The position numbers were made by a program, and so were the translations under genes. Positions 54,647 to 63,076 of a stretch of 64,000 bases of DNA are shown piece by piece. Under the pieces are notes generated by a model. The model was not told the DNA's origin. It saw only the letters and a list, made by a program, of their open reading frames with translations, and did not search any database. The first letter of the stretch is position 1; every line of letters starts with the position of its first letter. The stretch covers positions 1,488,001-1,552,000 of the forward strand of contig JAVJRG010000005.1 in NCBI GenBank assembly GCA_040218535.1. The letters run 5' to 3'. Origin of the DNA: Lacipirellulaceae bacterium (lineage in GTDB: Bacteria > Planctomycetota > Planctomycetia > Pirellulales > Lacipirellulaceae).

Positions 54647-56509
54647 TCAGAAAACCCTGTTTTCAGCAGCTAACAACGCACTGAACACCAATGTCAGAAG
54701 TACAACGCTTCGTGGTTCGGGAATACTGACTGCCGAAGGTGGAACGAAAGGAGTGGGTATCTGACCGAATTGCTGCTGCCACAAGAGGAAGTCGATGCCG
54801 TTGGTTTGGCCGTCCTCCGAGGCATCACCCAGATTACCGGTGCCAAAGTCTTGTCGCCAGCGCTGGAAGTCGTACTCATCAACTAGCGCGTCCGCATTGA
54901 AGTCTGCCGACAGCAAATCAGAGGCGAGCTGAGGAATGGTATCGAGGTCTAACCGATAAGCAATCTGGTTGTATTCGTAGTCAGGTGTCGGTGGAGCCGA
55001 ATCGAAAAAGTTCGTCGAGTAGGTTCCGTGGAAGTGGATAAATCGTCCTCCCTGCTCATCAAGAAAAGGAAGGTGAGCCGGATTATAGAACGAGTAAGAG
55101 CCCCCCAGTTCACCCGTCGGATCGCCGTGCGTAGCAATCTTCACGGCCTGCTTCCAAGGCCCTTCGGGAGTTGGAGCTTCCGCGTACCAAACCTCGCCCA
55201 AGAAGCTGCCGTTACCCGCGGATTCGTTGCCAACCATGATCCACTTCTTGCGGTGCTCATTCCAGTTTACCGAAGACCGGTGAAGTTTCACGTCTGTGCC
55301 CGTCTCAAAGTCGACCAAGCCAAAAGGTGCTTCACTGCGCGACAAGTGGCCGCCCGCAACCATCTCCTCAAAGATCTCTGTTCCCAGCGGATCTGTGTTT
55401 TGCTTCCAGCCGTAGACCGGCTTTCCCTGACTATCAAGTTCTAGCGGAGGGTTGTTGGCGTCATAGCGCGAGTTGGCTCGTAGTGGCGTATAGGCCTCCC
55501 ACTGCGTGATATCGTTGACCGCATTCCAATTGTCTTTGACGCGGATGTTTGGGTAGTTTTCGCCAAAGTAGATGTAATCCTCGCCGCCGGTTGAGTGACG
55601 AAAGGAATGTCCTGCAGGAACAATCGGCGGTCCCGTGCCCCATTCCTGCTGTGGAGCAACGCCGTAGTCTTGCGATTTGATAAACCTCCCAGCAGGATCG
55701 CTAAACACGGCCAGCCCTTGCTCAAGCAGCACGAATTGCGGGAAGAGTGATTCCACATTAACAAAGTGAGCCAGCAGTTTTTCCTGCCCTTGATTATCTT
55801 TCACGGTGAACAACCCATCCACCCACACAGGTTTACCGGTTGACTGATATTGGGGAAACATCGGACGGCTCTGGCCCTGGGCATCCTCGAAGTAGGCGTA
55901 ATCAATCCCCTGGCTTGAATTGAGCCCACCTTGGCCGGGTAACTGAGAGATGGCCCCCGAAGTGTAGTAATTGCCCCCTATTCCGCCTCCGTCCTCGTAA
56001 AGCGTGTCTCCCCAAAACCAGCTTACTTGATTCTTGTAAATGACCGCTTGCACGGAGTCTTGTCCAAGAATGTTTGCGTTGCTCACCGGGTGGCTGATAG
56101 GAACGCTCCGGCCCAGGGCTACGCTGTCCCTGTAGATATTCGCACCAGTTGCCCGATAAAGACGTTCGGCCCGATTGTTGCGAGTGAGCTGAACCTGGCT
56201 CACGTTTTCAAAAACGGTGTTCAACTGCTGACTTGTGCTGGCGTAGCCGTAGCTGGCGAAATCGAAAACTAAAGATTGGTTCATCATGCCAGCTTCATCG
56301 AACGCAACCAAACCGTTGCTATCGGTGATAAATGACTGCCCACCGACAGACACTTGCACCAACGGCACGCCTCTCCCTGTCACCGCATCGAGCACTTCGA
56401 TGGTGTGGTAATTCTCTTGCTGTGCAAGCGCAGGGCTAGCCAATAGCAAAAGCAGTAGCACGCCACTGCAGATTTTGGATTTACTTGCCGAAGTACAAAT
56501 CATCTTCAT
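54647..56509 (-). CDS. Exported DUF4185-like propeller protein with dockerin-like and PEP-CTERM ends
   Basis: A 620-residue protein. ATG 56509 begins a signal peptide (SGVLLLLLLASPALA); an upstream in-frame start at 56737 would overlap the neighbouring TPR gene. A short carboxypeptidase-regulatory-like domain (about 30-100) precedes a propeller-like region resembling DUF4185 (VSWFWGDTLYEDGG, HRSSVNWNEHRKKWIMVGNE, EVWYAEAPTPEGPWKQAVKI). Dockerin-like repeats (DFNADALVDEYDFQRWRQDF) and a PEP-CTERM segment (SIPEPRSVVLLTLVFSALL) end it. The Arg cluster normally closing the sorting tail is replaced by AAENRVF. Probably a surface protein recognising or cleaving polysaccharide; enzyme activity is unproven. 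Confidence 0.75.
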   Translation of the reverse strand: MKMICTSASKSKICSGVLLLLLLASPALAQQENYHTIEVLDAVTGRGVPLVQVSVGGQSFITDSNGLVAFDEAGMMNQSLVFDFASYGYASTSQQLNTVFENVSQVQLTRNNRAERLYRATGANIYRDSVALGRSVPISHPVSNANILGQDSVQAVIYKNQVSWFWGDTLYEDGGGIGGNYYTSGAISQLPGQGGLNSSQGIDYAYFEDAQGQSRPMFPQYQSTGKPVWVDGLFTVKDNQGQEKLLAHFVNVESLFPQFVLLEQGLAVFSDPAGRFIKSQDYGVAPQQEWGTGPPIVPAGHSFRHSTGGEDYIYFGENYPNIRVKDNWNAVNDITQWEAYTPLRANSRYDANNPPLELDSQGKPVYGWKQNTDPLGTEIFEEMVAGGHLSRSEAPFGLVDFETGTDVKLHRSSVNWNEHRKKWIMVGNESAGNGSFLGEVWYAEAPTPEGPWKQAVKIATHGDPTGELGGSYSFYNPAHLPFLDEQGGRFIHFHGTYSTNFFDSAPPTPDYEYNQIAYRLDLDTIPQLASDLLSADFNADALVDEYDFQRWRQDFGTGNLGDASEDGQTNGIDFLLWQQQFGQIPTPFVPPSAVSIPEPRSVVLLTLVFSALLAAENRVF

Positions 56510-56567
56510 GCTGTTGCTCGGGCGAATAATGGCAATGTTATGCTTGGGCAAGCACCGACGGTCGCTG

Positions 56568-57662
56568 CTAATTTCGATCAGGGAAGCCCATGCTTTTTTC
56601 CAGTCGCTTGAAGCGTGGATCGTCACGTAACGGGTCGAACCAAGGCTCGACTCTGAGGAACACCAATTCCCAAGAGTTCTCATGAAAGGCTCGATCGAGG
56701 TACCGGAACGCCTCGTCAGTTTCTCCCAGCCCGACAAGGACGTAGGCGATCTGCACCGGCGGGACGTACCACTTCTCGTCCATCAACTGGAGTTTTGCAA
56801 GCACCTCTCTTGCCTTCTCTGTTTCCCCAGCAAGTGCATAAGCGTGTCCAAGCCCGGCTAAGATCTCTGCCAGGCCCCCCGATAGTTCCACCGCCTTTTC
56901 ATAGGTCGTAAGGGCTTTGTCGTATTGTTTTTCTTGGACGTAAGCCATGCCCAGCCAATCGAGCCCGGGAGCGAAATCGGCCGAATTCTTGAGAGTTGAC
57001 TCCATGTGGGTGATCTGTTGTTTCCAGTCGTGACCGAAATACAACACGGCGCCCAGACCCGTTTGCATACCAGGCGAAGGGTCGAGCGAGACTGCCCGCC
57101 TGGAATACTTGATCGCCTCCTCATGACGATCGCTTGCCGCTAGGAAAAGGGCGTACCAATGATGGGCAGTGGCCAACTTCGGATTGATTTCGGTCGCTGC
57201 GTGGAGATGTTGCTCGGCAGCAAGCCAATCCCAGGCGCTCAGTTTCGCAACCCCCATAGCAGTTTGAGCCCGCGCATCACGTTCATCGATGGCGATGGCC
57301 GTCTCCGCTGCCGTTAATACTTTTGAGAGCACTTCCTCCCGGGGAACAAAGCCGAAGCACCAAAGCATCGAATAGGCGTCGACGACTCCTACATGGCCTT
57401 CCAGAGAATGAGGCTTATTCAAGGTTTCTTTCTCATGCGCATCGGCTAGCTTCAGGATTCCCGCTTTTAGCGCAGCGCCGGGATATTCCAGAGCTGAGTT
57501 CTTGCCGCCTTTAGCATGAGGTGCGGGCACGGAAGGCGGATTTGTTTCCGCCGCACGCAAATGACCTTTCCTAGCGAGGGGCCTGTCCACAAAGAGGACA
57601 GTACAAATCAATCCTATCCAGCAAGCTACGGCTGCCGATCTCCTTGAAACAACAATCTCCAT
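56568..57662 (-). CDS. Exported TPR protein
   Basis: A 364-residue protein with an N-terminal membrane or signal segment (AVACWIGLICTVLFV). Most of the rest is TPR: WLAAEQHLHAATEINPKLAT, HEEAIKYSRRAVSLDPSPGM, KQYDKALTTYEKAVELSGGL and AYALAGETEKAREVLAKLQ. The closing segment (WYVPPVQIAYVLVGLGETDE, then FDPLRDDPRFKRLEKSMGFP) resembles TPR ends of planctomycete and acidobacterial adenylate-cyclase or kinase-type proteins, but no such catalytic domain is here. It lies 35 bases after a strong hairpin and 58 bases before the next gene. Confidence 0.8.
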   Translation of the reverse strand: MEIVVSRRSAAVACWIGLICTVLFVDRPLARKGHLRAAETNPPSVPAPHAKGGKNSALEYPGAALKAGILKLADAHEKETLNKPHSLEGHVGVVDAYSMLWCFGFVPREEVLSKVLTAAETAIAIDERDARAQTAMGVAKLSAWDWLAAEQHLHAATEINPKLATAHHWYALFLAASDRHEEAIKYSRRAVSLDPSPGMQTGLGAVLYFGHDWKQQITHMESTLKNSADFAPGLDWLGMAYVQEKQYDKALTTYEKAVELSGGLAEILAGLGHAYALAGETEKAREVLAKLQLMDEKWYVPPVQIAYVLVGLGETDEAFRYLDRAFHENSWELVFLRVEPWFDPLRDDPRFKRLEKSMGFPDRN

Positions 57663-57696
57663 AATTGCCTTAGAGCATTTGAGGATTCAAGTAACA

Positions 57697-57732
57697 CCAG
57701 AGGGAACCCCAGCATCCTGAGGTTCCCTCTGG
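57697..57732 (-). terminator. 12-bp hairpin after the dockerin/PEP-CTERM gene
   Basis: A perfect inverted repeat CCAGAGGGAACC (57697-57708) and GGTTCCCTCTGG (57721-57732) with a 12-base loop, 31 bases after the stop of the upstream minus-strand gene. Only a weak T-rich stretch follows. Likely a transcription terminator or processing signal. Confidence 0.6.
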
Positions 57733-57763
57733 GTAAGTTCAATCAAGGCAGCTCATTGCTGGT

Positions 57764-58774
57764 TCATTCGTTGTCGCGATTAGTGATCCGACGGCCGTCC
57801 ATAGCGCCCAGAGCAGCAAGGATCGCTATGGCAACCGCGTTAGGCTCAGGCACTGCTGCAATGCTGGAAGTTGAGGACGGCGGCCCGCCGTACTCTCCCT
57901 GCCACACACTCAAGTCGTCGGGGTTGACGACGTTATTGTTGTCGTAATCCCCTTCCGACTGGGTGGCTGAGAGGGTGCTGTTAAAGGTCGTTTCGACCTC
58001 ACCAAGCCCCATGCCTGTTAATGCGGTTTTCAGTCCACGCTGCACGATCAAAAAGTCACCACCGTCAGCAGAACCATTCTTGTCTCCATCGGAGGCGTGA
58101 TCCTGGGTGACGAGTGTGCCTTCAAAGCGAACTTCGGCTAACCCAACATAGTCCTCCGATGGGCCACCGTGTCGGGAGTTTACCAAGAGACGAACGCGAC
58201 GAATGCCGTTCCCGCTAAGGTTAATCACTTGAGCAAAGTTGTTCGAAAAACCATCATCGGCAAGCAAATTAAAGGTTCCGACCGAAGTAAACGTCCCCCC
58301 AGTGCGGTCGGGATTAGTCTGTAATTCGAATTCATCGACCCCCCGGTCAGGAGCAAAGGTCTCGTCGTTCTCGTTCCAGATGTGCATGGCTGTTAGGTCG
58401 TAAGCACCGTCGAATTCAAATTCAACGATCTGTTCTTCTTCTGGATTGACAGCGAAAGGATTGGAAGCGCAATCGACGCCTGGATCCCCACCAGCAATGC
58501 CTGCATCACCGCACCCCGAAATCCATCCGCGAGGGACGCTGTTAGTGCTTAGCACATGGCTGTCATCTAAGACACCGGCGCCACCAGCAGCGACCAATCC
58601 GAAGCCACCAGAGATGCCCACCTCAGCGCCTTGATCGCCATTGACGAGATTCTCAACATTCAATCCAACGCCAAACTGGCTCGTCGCACGGACGTCATTC
58701 GGCTTGATGACGTCGGCAGAACTCGTGGCAGCAAGCGTCAACACTAAGCTTGCCGATAGAGCGAAACGGTTCAT
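57764..58774 (-). CDS. Exported dockerin-like / PEP-CTERM protein
   Basis: A 336-residue protein. ATG 58774 follows a GGAG element and begins a signal peptide (MNRFALSASLVLTLAATSSA); a longer in-frame start at 58939 lacks both. The N-terminal beta-sandwich (EFDGAYDLTAMHIWNEND, GLAEVRFEGTLV) resembles that of the protein at 53779. Two dockerin-like calcium loops follow (GDKNGSADGGDFLIVQRGL, then GDYDNNNVVNPDDLSVWQGE). A PEP-CTERM tail (VPEPNAVAIAILAALGAMDG, then RR) ends it. Likely surface-exposed; function unknown. Confidence 0.82.
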   Translation of the reverse strand: MNRFALSASLVLTLAATSSADVIKPNDVRATSQFGVGLNVENLVNGDQGAEVGISGGFGLVAAGGAGVLDDSHVLSTNSVPRGWISGCGDAGIAGGDPGVDCASNPFAVNPEEEQIVEFEFDGAYDLTAMHIWNENDETFAPDRGVDEFELQTNPDRTGGTFTSVGTFNLLADDGFSNNFAQVINLSGNGIRRVRLLVNSRHGGPSEDYVGLAEVRFEGTLVTQDHASDGDKNGSADGGDFLIVQRGLKTALTGMGLGEVETTFNSTLSATQSEGDYDNNNVVNPDDLSVWQGEYGGPPSSTSSIAAVPEPNAVAIAILAALGAMDGRRITNRDNE

Positions 58775-59294
58775 TTGTGACTCTCCAAAAAGTAAAGCCG
58801 CAAGCATGCCGAACTCCGCGGATAACGAAGCGTGAACAAGCACCGACCTGAATGAAAAGATTTGAACAAAAGTCAACTGACGCGCCGTAGCTCGCCAAGC
58901 TGCAAAATGCATCTTCGCACGAGTTGAACCTCGTTTCAAGAAATATGCTGCTATGCTAGTAAATTACATGTGAACCAGGGTAAATTGATATGGCTTTTCT
59001 GAGCTGTTAAAGTGGCTTTCTGGGGAGGGTAGCCTGCAGTTCCGAAACCAATGGATCGACGTGTGGTTTCGTATAGTTTCGGGATTTTGAGAACTGTTGC
59101 AGTTTCCAGGGACAATCTGAGAGTCTGTTCTGACCTTTCGACAAGGCAAGAAGTCTGGCTGAAGATTTCACATTCGCCCATTCTCTCTACTAGACTAACA
59201 TACTGAAGTAGACACTGGCGGCGGCCTGATCTTGTGCTACCAGTGTCAGCTTGTATTGACCCGTTAACCACACCTCGGTGCGTTTCGTTCGCAG
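58775..59294 (+). other. 520-base divergent intergenic region with one inverted repeat
   Basis: This separates the minus-strand PEP-CTERM gene from the plus-strand FG-GAP gene. GACACTGG (59211-59218) and CCAGTGTC (59240-59247) form an eight-base inverted repeat with a 21-base spacer, ending 47 bases before the plus-strand start. It could be a regulator site or leader hairpin. No gene or clear promoter boxes were recognised in the rest. Confidence 0.4.
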
Positions 59295-61277
59295 ATGTCT
59301 CAATCAAGGAAAAAGCGAGGGGCGAAGTCGCGCGAAGAATCGAGTCATGCGGTCAAGAAGCAACGCCACACGCCCGACGCTACGACATCACCATCGTGGC
59401 CTAATCTAAGAGGTAAAGCCTTCCTCGGCGTTGCCCTTGCTCTAGTCGTCGGATGCTTTCTCATTTGGTTTTTGCAGGCCGAAGAACCTGAGGGTGAACG
59501 GGCTGGGCAACCAGAGAGTTCACCCCAAACAAACAACGGCAAGTCGCAGATAATCGCAGAGATCGCCAGTCTCACGACTTCAGCAGATCAGCAACAGAGC
59601 CAACTCACCCGAGCGCGGCTCGACCCGAGCCGCGATGGCTGGGAGACGGAAGTTGTGGCCGAATTGGCGAAGTCCTACTTAAAGAAGATTGCGAAGTTGC
59701 CCGTACAAGGATCAGAAGACTCTTCTATCGCTGAGGACATTAGGTTCAACTCGCTACGCCCTGAGGATCTTCTTGAAGCTGACAGCCAAGCTTCAGCTTC
59801 AGATCAGATCGTCGTCCTGAGGTCGGCGAAAGATGACGATAAGGAATTGAATTATCAGGGTAGGGCAGCATTCTTGAGATCGCTCGCTGCACTCGCAGAC
59901 GTTTACTCAAAGCCTGCCAAGAGACACCTTCATATCAAGGTCATTCGTGTCTCTTTAGAGGGCGATTCGGCCTCTACTGTGGCGTACTTTGAGGCAGATG
60001 GCCACTCGAATGTTGGGCGAATTCAACAACGAGCCACTTGGCACTGCGACTGGAAACGCCTCTCAGGCAAGAGTTTGCAGCTCACGTCACTGCGGGCTGC
60101 CGATTACGAAGAGGTCCTCACGAGTGGTACCTGGATGGTCGACAGTACCGAGGAGGTTTTGGCGAGCAATGTATCCTATCAAAAGCAACTGCGACACGGG
60201 CTCAACCATTGGCTAACTCGACTTGAACGCATCAGGGGCATGCATGTGTTCGCACGTAACGGGCTTGCCCTCGGGGATGTCAACGGGGATGGCCTCGACG
60301 ATGTCTACGTCTGTCAGCCGGGCGGTCTGCCCAATCGGCTTTATATTCATCAAGCGGACGGAACGGCTCTCGATCGGTCCCGCGAAGCGGGTGTGGACTG
60401 GCTGGAGCAGACCAGTAGCGCACTGTTTCTCGATCTGGATAACGATGGCGATCAGGACCTAGCCGCAGCAACCGTAGCGGGAGTGCTCCTGATGGAAAAC
60501 GACGGCACGGGCAAGTTTCAATTGCGCAAGACGCTCGCCACGAACGACACGGATACGCAGTCTTTCTCTGCCGCTGACTATGACAATGACGGCGATCTCG
60601 ATCTCTACGTGTGCATCGAATTCGCTCGTCAACTGACATTGCAGTATCAATCTGACGAATCCTTCGTTTATCACGATGCTAATGACGGGGCAGCGAACAT
60701 TCTCTTTCGTAACGACGTCACAGCCGGAGAGTGGCAATTCACTGACGTTACCAAGCAAGTTGGGCTCGACGTCGACAATCGTCGCCATAGCCTTGCTTGC
60801 GCTTGGGAAGACTTTGACAACGACGGCGATCAAGACCTCTATGTTGCGAACGACTACGGCAAGAATTGCCTCTACCGCAATACTGAGGGCCAATTTGAGA
60901 ATATCGCCGCGGCCGCCAACGCCGTCGATTCTGCTTCAGGCATGTCGGTAAGTTGGGGGGACTACAACCGCGATGGATTCATGGATCTGTATGTCGCCAA
61001 CATGTTCTCCTCGGCGGGGAACCGGATCACAACTCAAGAACAATTTCGCTCCGGTGGCAATCCTAGCTTGCGAAATGTTTACTCCCGCTTCTCAAAGGGG
61101 AACACGCTTCTGCAAAACATGGGCGAGGGCACATTCGAAGATGTTGGCGCAACCGCCGGTGTTGAGATGGGGCGTTGGGCTTGGAGCAGCGTTTTTGCTG
61201 ACCTGAATAACGATGCGTGGGACGATTTGCTGGTCGCCAACGGCTACATTACCACCGAGGACACGGGAGACTTGTGA
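59295..61277 (+). CDS. FG-GAP/VCBS repeat protein, N-terminal part of a TGA-interrupted gene (candidate selenoprotein)
   Basis: This is the first 660 residues of what reads as one 1243-residue protein continuing, in the same frame, to 63026. A basic N-terminus and one membrane helix (about 44-64) anchor it. The body has calcium-binding FG-GAP/VCBS repeats (LALGDVNGDGLDDVYVCQP, LFLDLDNDGDQDLAAATVAG, AADYDNDGDLDLYVCIEF, WEDFDNDGDQDLYVANDYG, WGDYNRDGFMDLYVANMF), as in CRTAC1/UnbV-like planctomycete proteins. The frame meets a TGA at 61275-61277 in the middle of a conserved-looking stretch, DTGDL-TGA-SFFWRQVV. As far as I recall, relatives carry Cys at that place. Read through as selenocysteine it would be residue 661. 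Otherwise the gene is broken or the product truncated. Confidence 0.8.
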   Translation: MSQSRKKRGAKSREESSHAVKKQRHTPDATTSPSWPNLRGKAFLGVALALVVGCFLIWFLQAEEPEGERAGQPESSPQTNNGKSQIIAEIASLTTSADQQQSQLTRARLDPSRDGWETEVVAELAKSYLKKIAKLPVQGSEDSSIAEDIRFNSLRPEDLLEADSQASASDQIVVLRSAKDDDKELNYQGRAAFLRSLAALADVYSKPAKRHLHIKVIRVSLEGDSASTVAYFEADGHSNVGRIQQRATWHCDWKRLSGKSLQLTSLRAADYEEVLTSGTWMVDSTEEVLASNVSYQKQLRHGLNHWLTRLERIRGMHVFARNGLALGDVNGDGLDDVYVCQPGGLPNRLYIHQADGTALDRSREAGVDWLEQTSSALFLDLDNDGDQDLAAATVAGVLLMENDGTGKFQLRKTLATNDTDTQSFSAADYDNDGDLDLYVCIEFARQLTLQYQSDESFVYHDANDGAANILFRNDVTAGEWQFTDVTKQVGLDVDNRRHSLACAWEDFDNDGDQDLYVANDYGKNCLYRNTEGQFENIAAAANAVDSASGMSVSWGDYNRDGFMDLYVANMFSSAGNRITTQEQFRSGGNPSLRNVYSRFSKGNTLLQNMGEGTFEDVGATAGVEMGRWAWSSVFADLNNDAWDDLLVANGYITTEDTGDL

Positions 61278-61305
61278 AGTTTCTTTTGGCGGCAGGTCGT
61301 GTCGC
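61275..61305 (+). other. In-frame TGA with SECIS-like hairpin (candidate selenocysteine site)
   Basis: TGA at 61275-61277 is in frame with both flanking coding parts. Starting 11 bases after it, GCGGC / GTCGC (61289-61293 and 61301-61305, one G-U pair) closes a seven-base loop AGGTCGT (61294-61300). The loop starts 16 bases after the TGA and has a G in its second position. Bacterial SECIS elements have a short upper stem, a small loop with G in the first two positions, and this distance. E. coli fdhF also shows CAGGUC at the tip. A weak lower stem (UUUC with GGGA) is possible. Confidence 0.6.
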
Positions 61306-63026
61306 ATGGTGGGAGTCCTGTGAGCAACGCTTCAGCAACAAGCGCTGCGAGCGATCAGCGTACGTCGATGGGGAGCGTTCTGCACGACATGGTCCGTCGC
61401 GGGCGATCGTTTAGCGGACGGGAACGCAACTGTGCTTTCTTGAATCTCGGCGCCGGGAAATTTGCTGACGTCTCGTCGGTTAGCGGGTTTGATTTCCCTG
61501 ATGATGGACGCGCCGTTGCTCGCTGCGATTGGGATGGGGACGGCGATCTCGATTTCTGGCTAGCCAATCGCAGTGGTCCACAAGTCCGCTTTCTGCAGAA
61601 TCGCCTCGCCACGGACAACCATTTTTTATCCCTGAAGCTTCGAGGCGAAACCTGTAATCGCGACGCGATCGGCGCGCGGGTGGAAATTCAGTTGGGTGAC
61701 GAGGTAGCGACGACGCTGATCAAGACGCTCCGCGCGGGCGAAGGTTTCCTCACCCAATCAAGCAAGCAGGTTCACTTCGGGCTGGGTGCCAATCAAGCGA
61801 AGGTTAAGGTAACTGTGCACTGGCCAGGTGGCGAACGAGAAGAGTTTGGTGACTTGAATGTCGACCAGCACTACCTGATTGTTGAAGGAACTGGCAAGCC
61901 AGAGATCGCCCCAATCCAGAAAGTAGAGATTGCACCATCGAAACCAGAATCGCCAGCAGCGAATGAAACTCGTACGGGGAGTGTTGTCTCGGGGGCACAA
62001 CTTCCGGTACCTCAGCTTTCTTATGTAACAGTCGACGGCCACGAGAAAACACTGAATGCTAGCGGCGATAAGCGGTACCTCTTAGTCAACTTGTGGGCCA
62101 GTTGGTGCCGTCCTTGTTTGGTCGAACTCAAGGAGTTCGAAAGACACGCCGACGAACTTCGTGCTGCCCAAATTGAAGTCGCAGCCCTGTCGGTTGATCA
62201 GTTAGATTCAAAAGGTACTTCGTCTGCGAAAGCGGCGAGCAATCTACTCCGCACGCTCAAGCTTCCAGGTGTCTCCGGTTGGGCGACATCCGAGACGGCT
62301 GAAACGCTACGCCTTGTGCAAGAGAACCTGTTCGACTTTCATCAGCCGATGTCTCTGCCGACGAACATCCTGATCGATCCGCAAGGGCGGCTCGCAATTC
62401 TTTATCGAGGCCCTGTTTCAGTCGAGCAGCTACTTCAAGATGTAGAACGTCTCGAGGGGAGCGAGCCTCATGAGGGGCTGCCGTTCCCAGGTCGTTGGCG
62501 GTCACCCCAAACGCAGCTCAGTCCGTTCGACTTGGTTTGGAATCTTGTCGAGAGTGGCCATCTGAATCAAGCGATCACTTATATCAACGACAATTACCCA
62601 CTGCTGGAAAGCCATTACAATATGCCAAAGTTGCTAACGCTTGTTGGTAATTCCGAGCTTGCGGGCGGGAAAGCAAATGAGGCGGTGCGCTACTATCGTT
62701 CCGCTTTGAAGCTGGATCGCAGTTACTCCGACGCTCAAAACAACCTCGCCTGGATTCTCTCAACGCACCCGGACGACAGCCTACGCAACGGCGAGGAGGC
62801 CCTACGCTATGCTGAAGCTGCGCTTCGACAGGGAAGAGGGAACCTGATTTCAATGCTTGATACCTTAGCTGCGGCATTAGCAGAGAACGGCATGTTCGAC
62901 CAGGCAGTCCGCGCAGCAAGCAAGGCTGTAGAAATGGCCGAGAAAGAGAGATTGCAGGTTCAGGCGAATCAAATCCGTTCGCGGCTGAAAATGTACAAGA
63001 AGAGTCAGCCTTATCGCTCGGAATAG
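61299..63026 (+). CDS. Continuation: FG-GAP end, ASPIC/UnbV, thioredoxin and TPR domains
   Basis: This is the downstream part of the TGA-interrupted gene, in the same frame as 59295-61277. An independent start at GTG 61299 is possible but has no ribosome site and would begin inside a domain. In order it has a last FG-GAP unit (ARCDWDGDGDLDFWLANRSG), ASPIC/UnbV (VEIQLGDEVATTLIKTL, VHWPGGEREEFGDLNVDQHY), and a thioredoxin/TlpA-like domain with the redox motif WCRPC (Cys938 and Cys941 of the full protein) and cis-Pro segment PMSLPTNILIDPQG. A TPR end follows (AQNNLAWILSTHPDDSLRNG). A redox-active Cys pair in the same chain as a candidate selenocysteine is notable. It is probably envelope-exposed. 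Confidence 0.8.
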   Translation: MSHGGSPVSNASATSAASDQRTSMGSVLHDMVRRGRSFSGRERNCAFLNLGAGKFADVSSVSGFDFPDDGRAVARCDWDGDGDLDFWLANRSGPQVRFLQNRLATDNHFLSLKLRGETCNRDAIGARVEIQLGDEVATTLIKTLRAGEGFLTQSSKQVHFGLGANQAKVKVTVHWPGGEREEFGDLNVDQHYLIVEGTGKPEIAPIQKVEIAPSKPESPAANETRTGSVVSGAQLPVPQLSYVTVDGHEKTLNASGDKRYLLVNLWASWCRPCLVELKEFERHADELRAAQIEVAALSVDQLDSKGTSSAKAASNLLRTLKLPGVSGWATSETAETLRLVQENLFDFHQPMSLPTNILIDPQGRLAILYRGPVSVEQLLQDVERLEGSEPHEGLPFPGRWRSPQTQLSPFDLVWNLVESGHLNQAITYINDNYPLLESHYNMPKLLTLVGNSELAGGKANEAVRYYRSALKLDRSYSDAQNNLAWILSTHPDDSLRNGEEALRYAEAALRQGRGNLISMLDTLAAALAENGMFDQAVRAASKAVEMAEKERLQVQANQIRSRLKMYKKSQPYRSE

Positions 63027-63076
63027 TAGGATTGCAACCCACGAACGCTTCCAGTCGGTCAAAAACGTAGAAGCTC

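Noticed and set aside
54647-56737. Longer N-terminus for the DUF4185-like protein, from 56737
   Set aside because: It would overlap the TPR gene by 170 bases and put 76 residues before an obvious signal peptide.
61275-61277. Frameshift as the cause of the split FG-GAP gene
   Set aside because: Both halves are in the same frame and the sequence on each side of the TGA is continuous, so no shift is needed; only the single TGA separates them.
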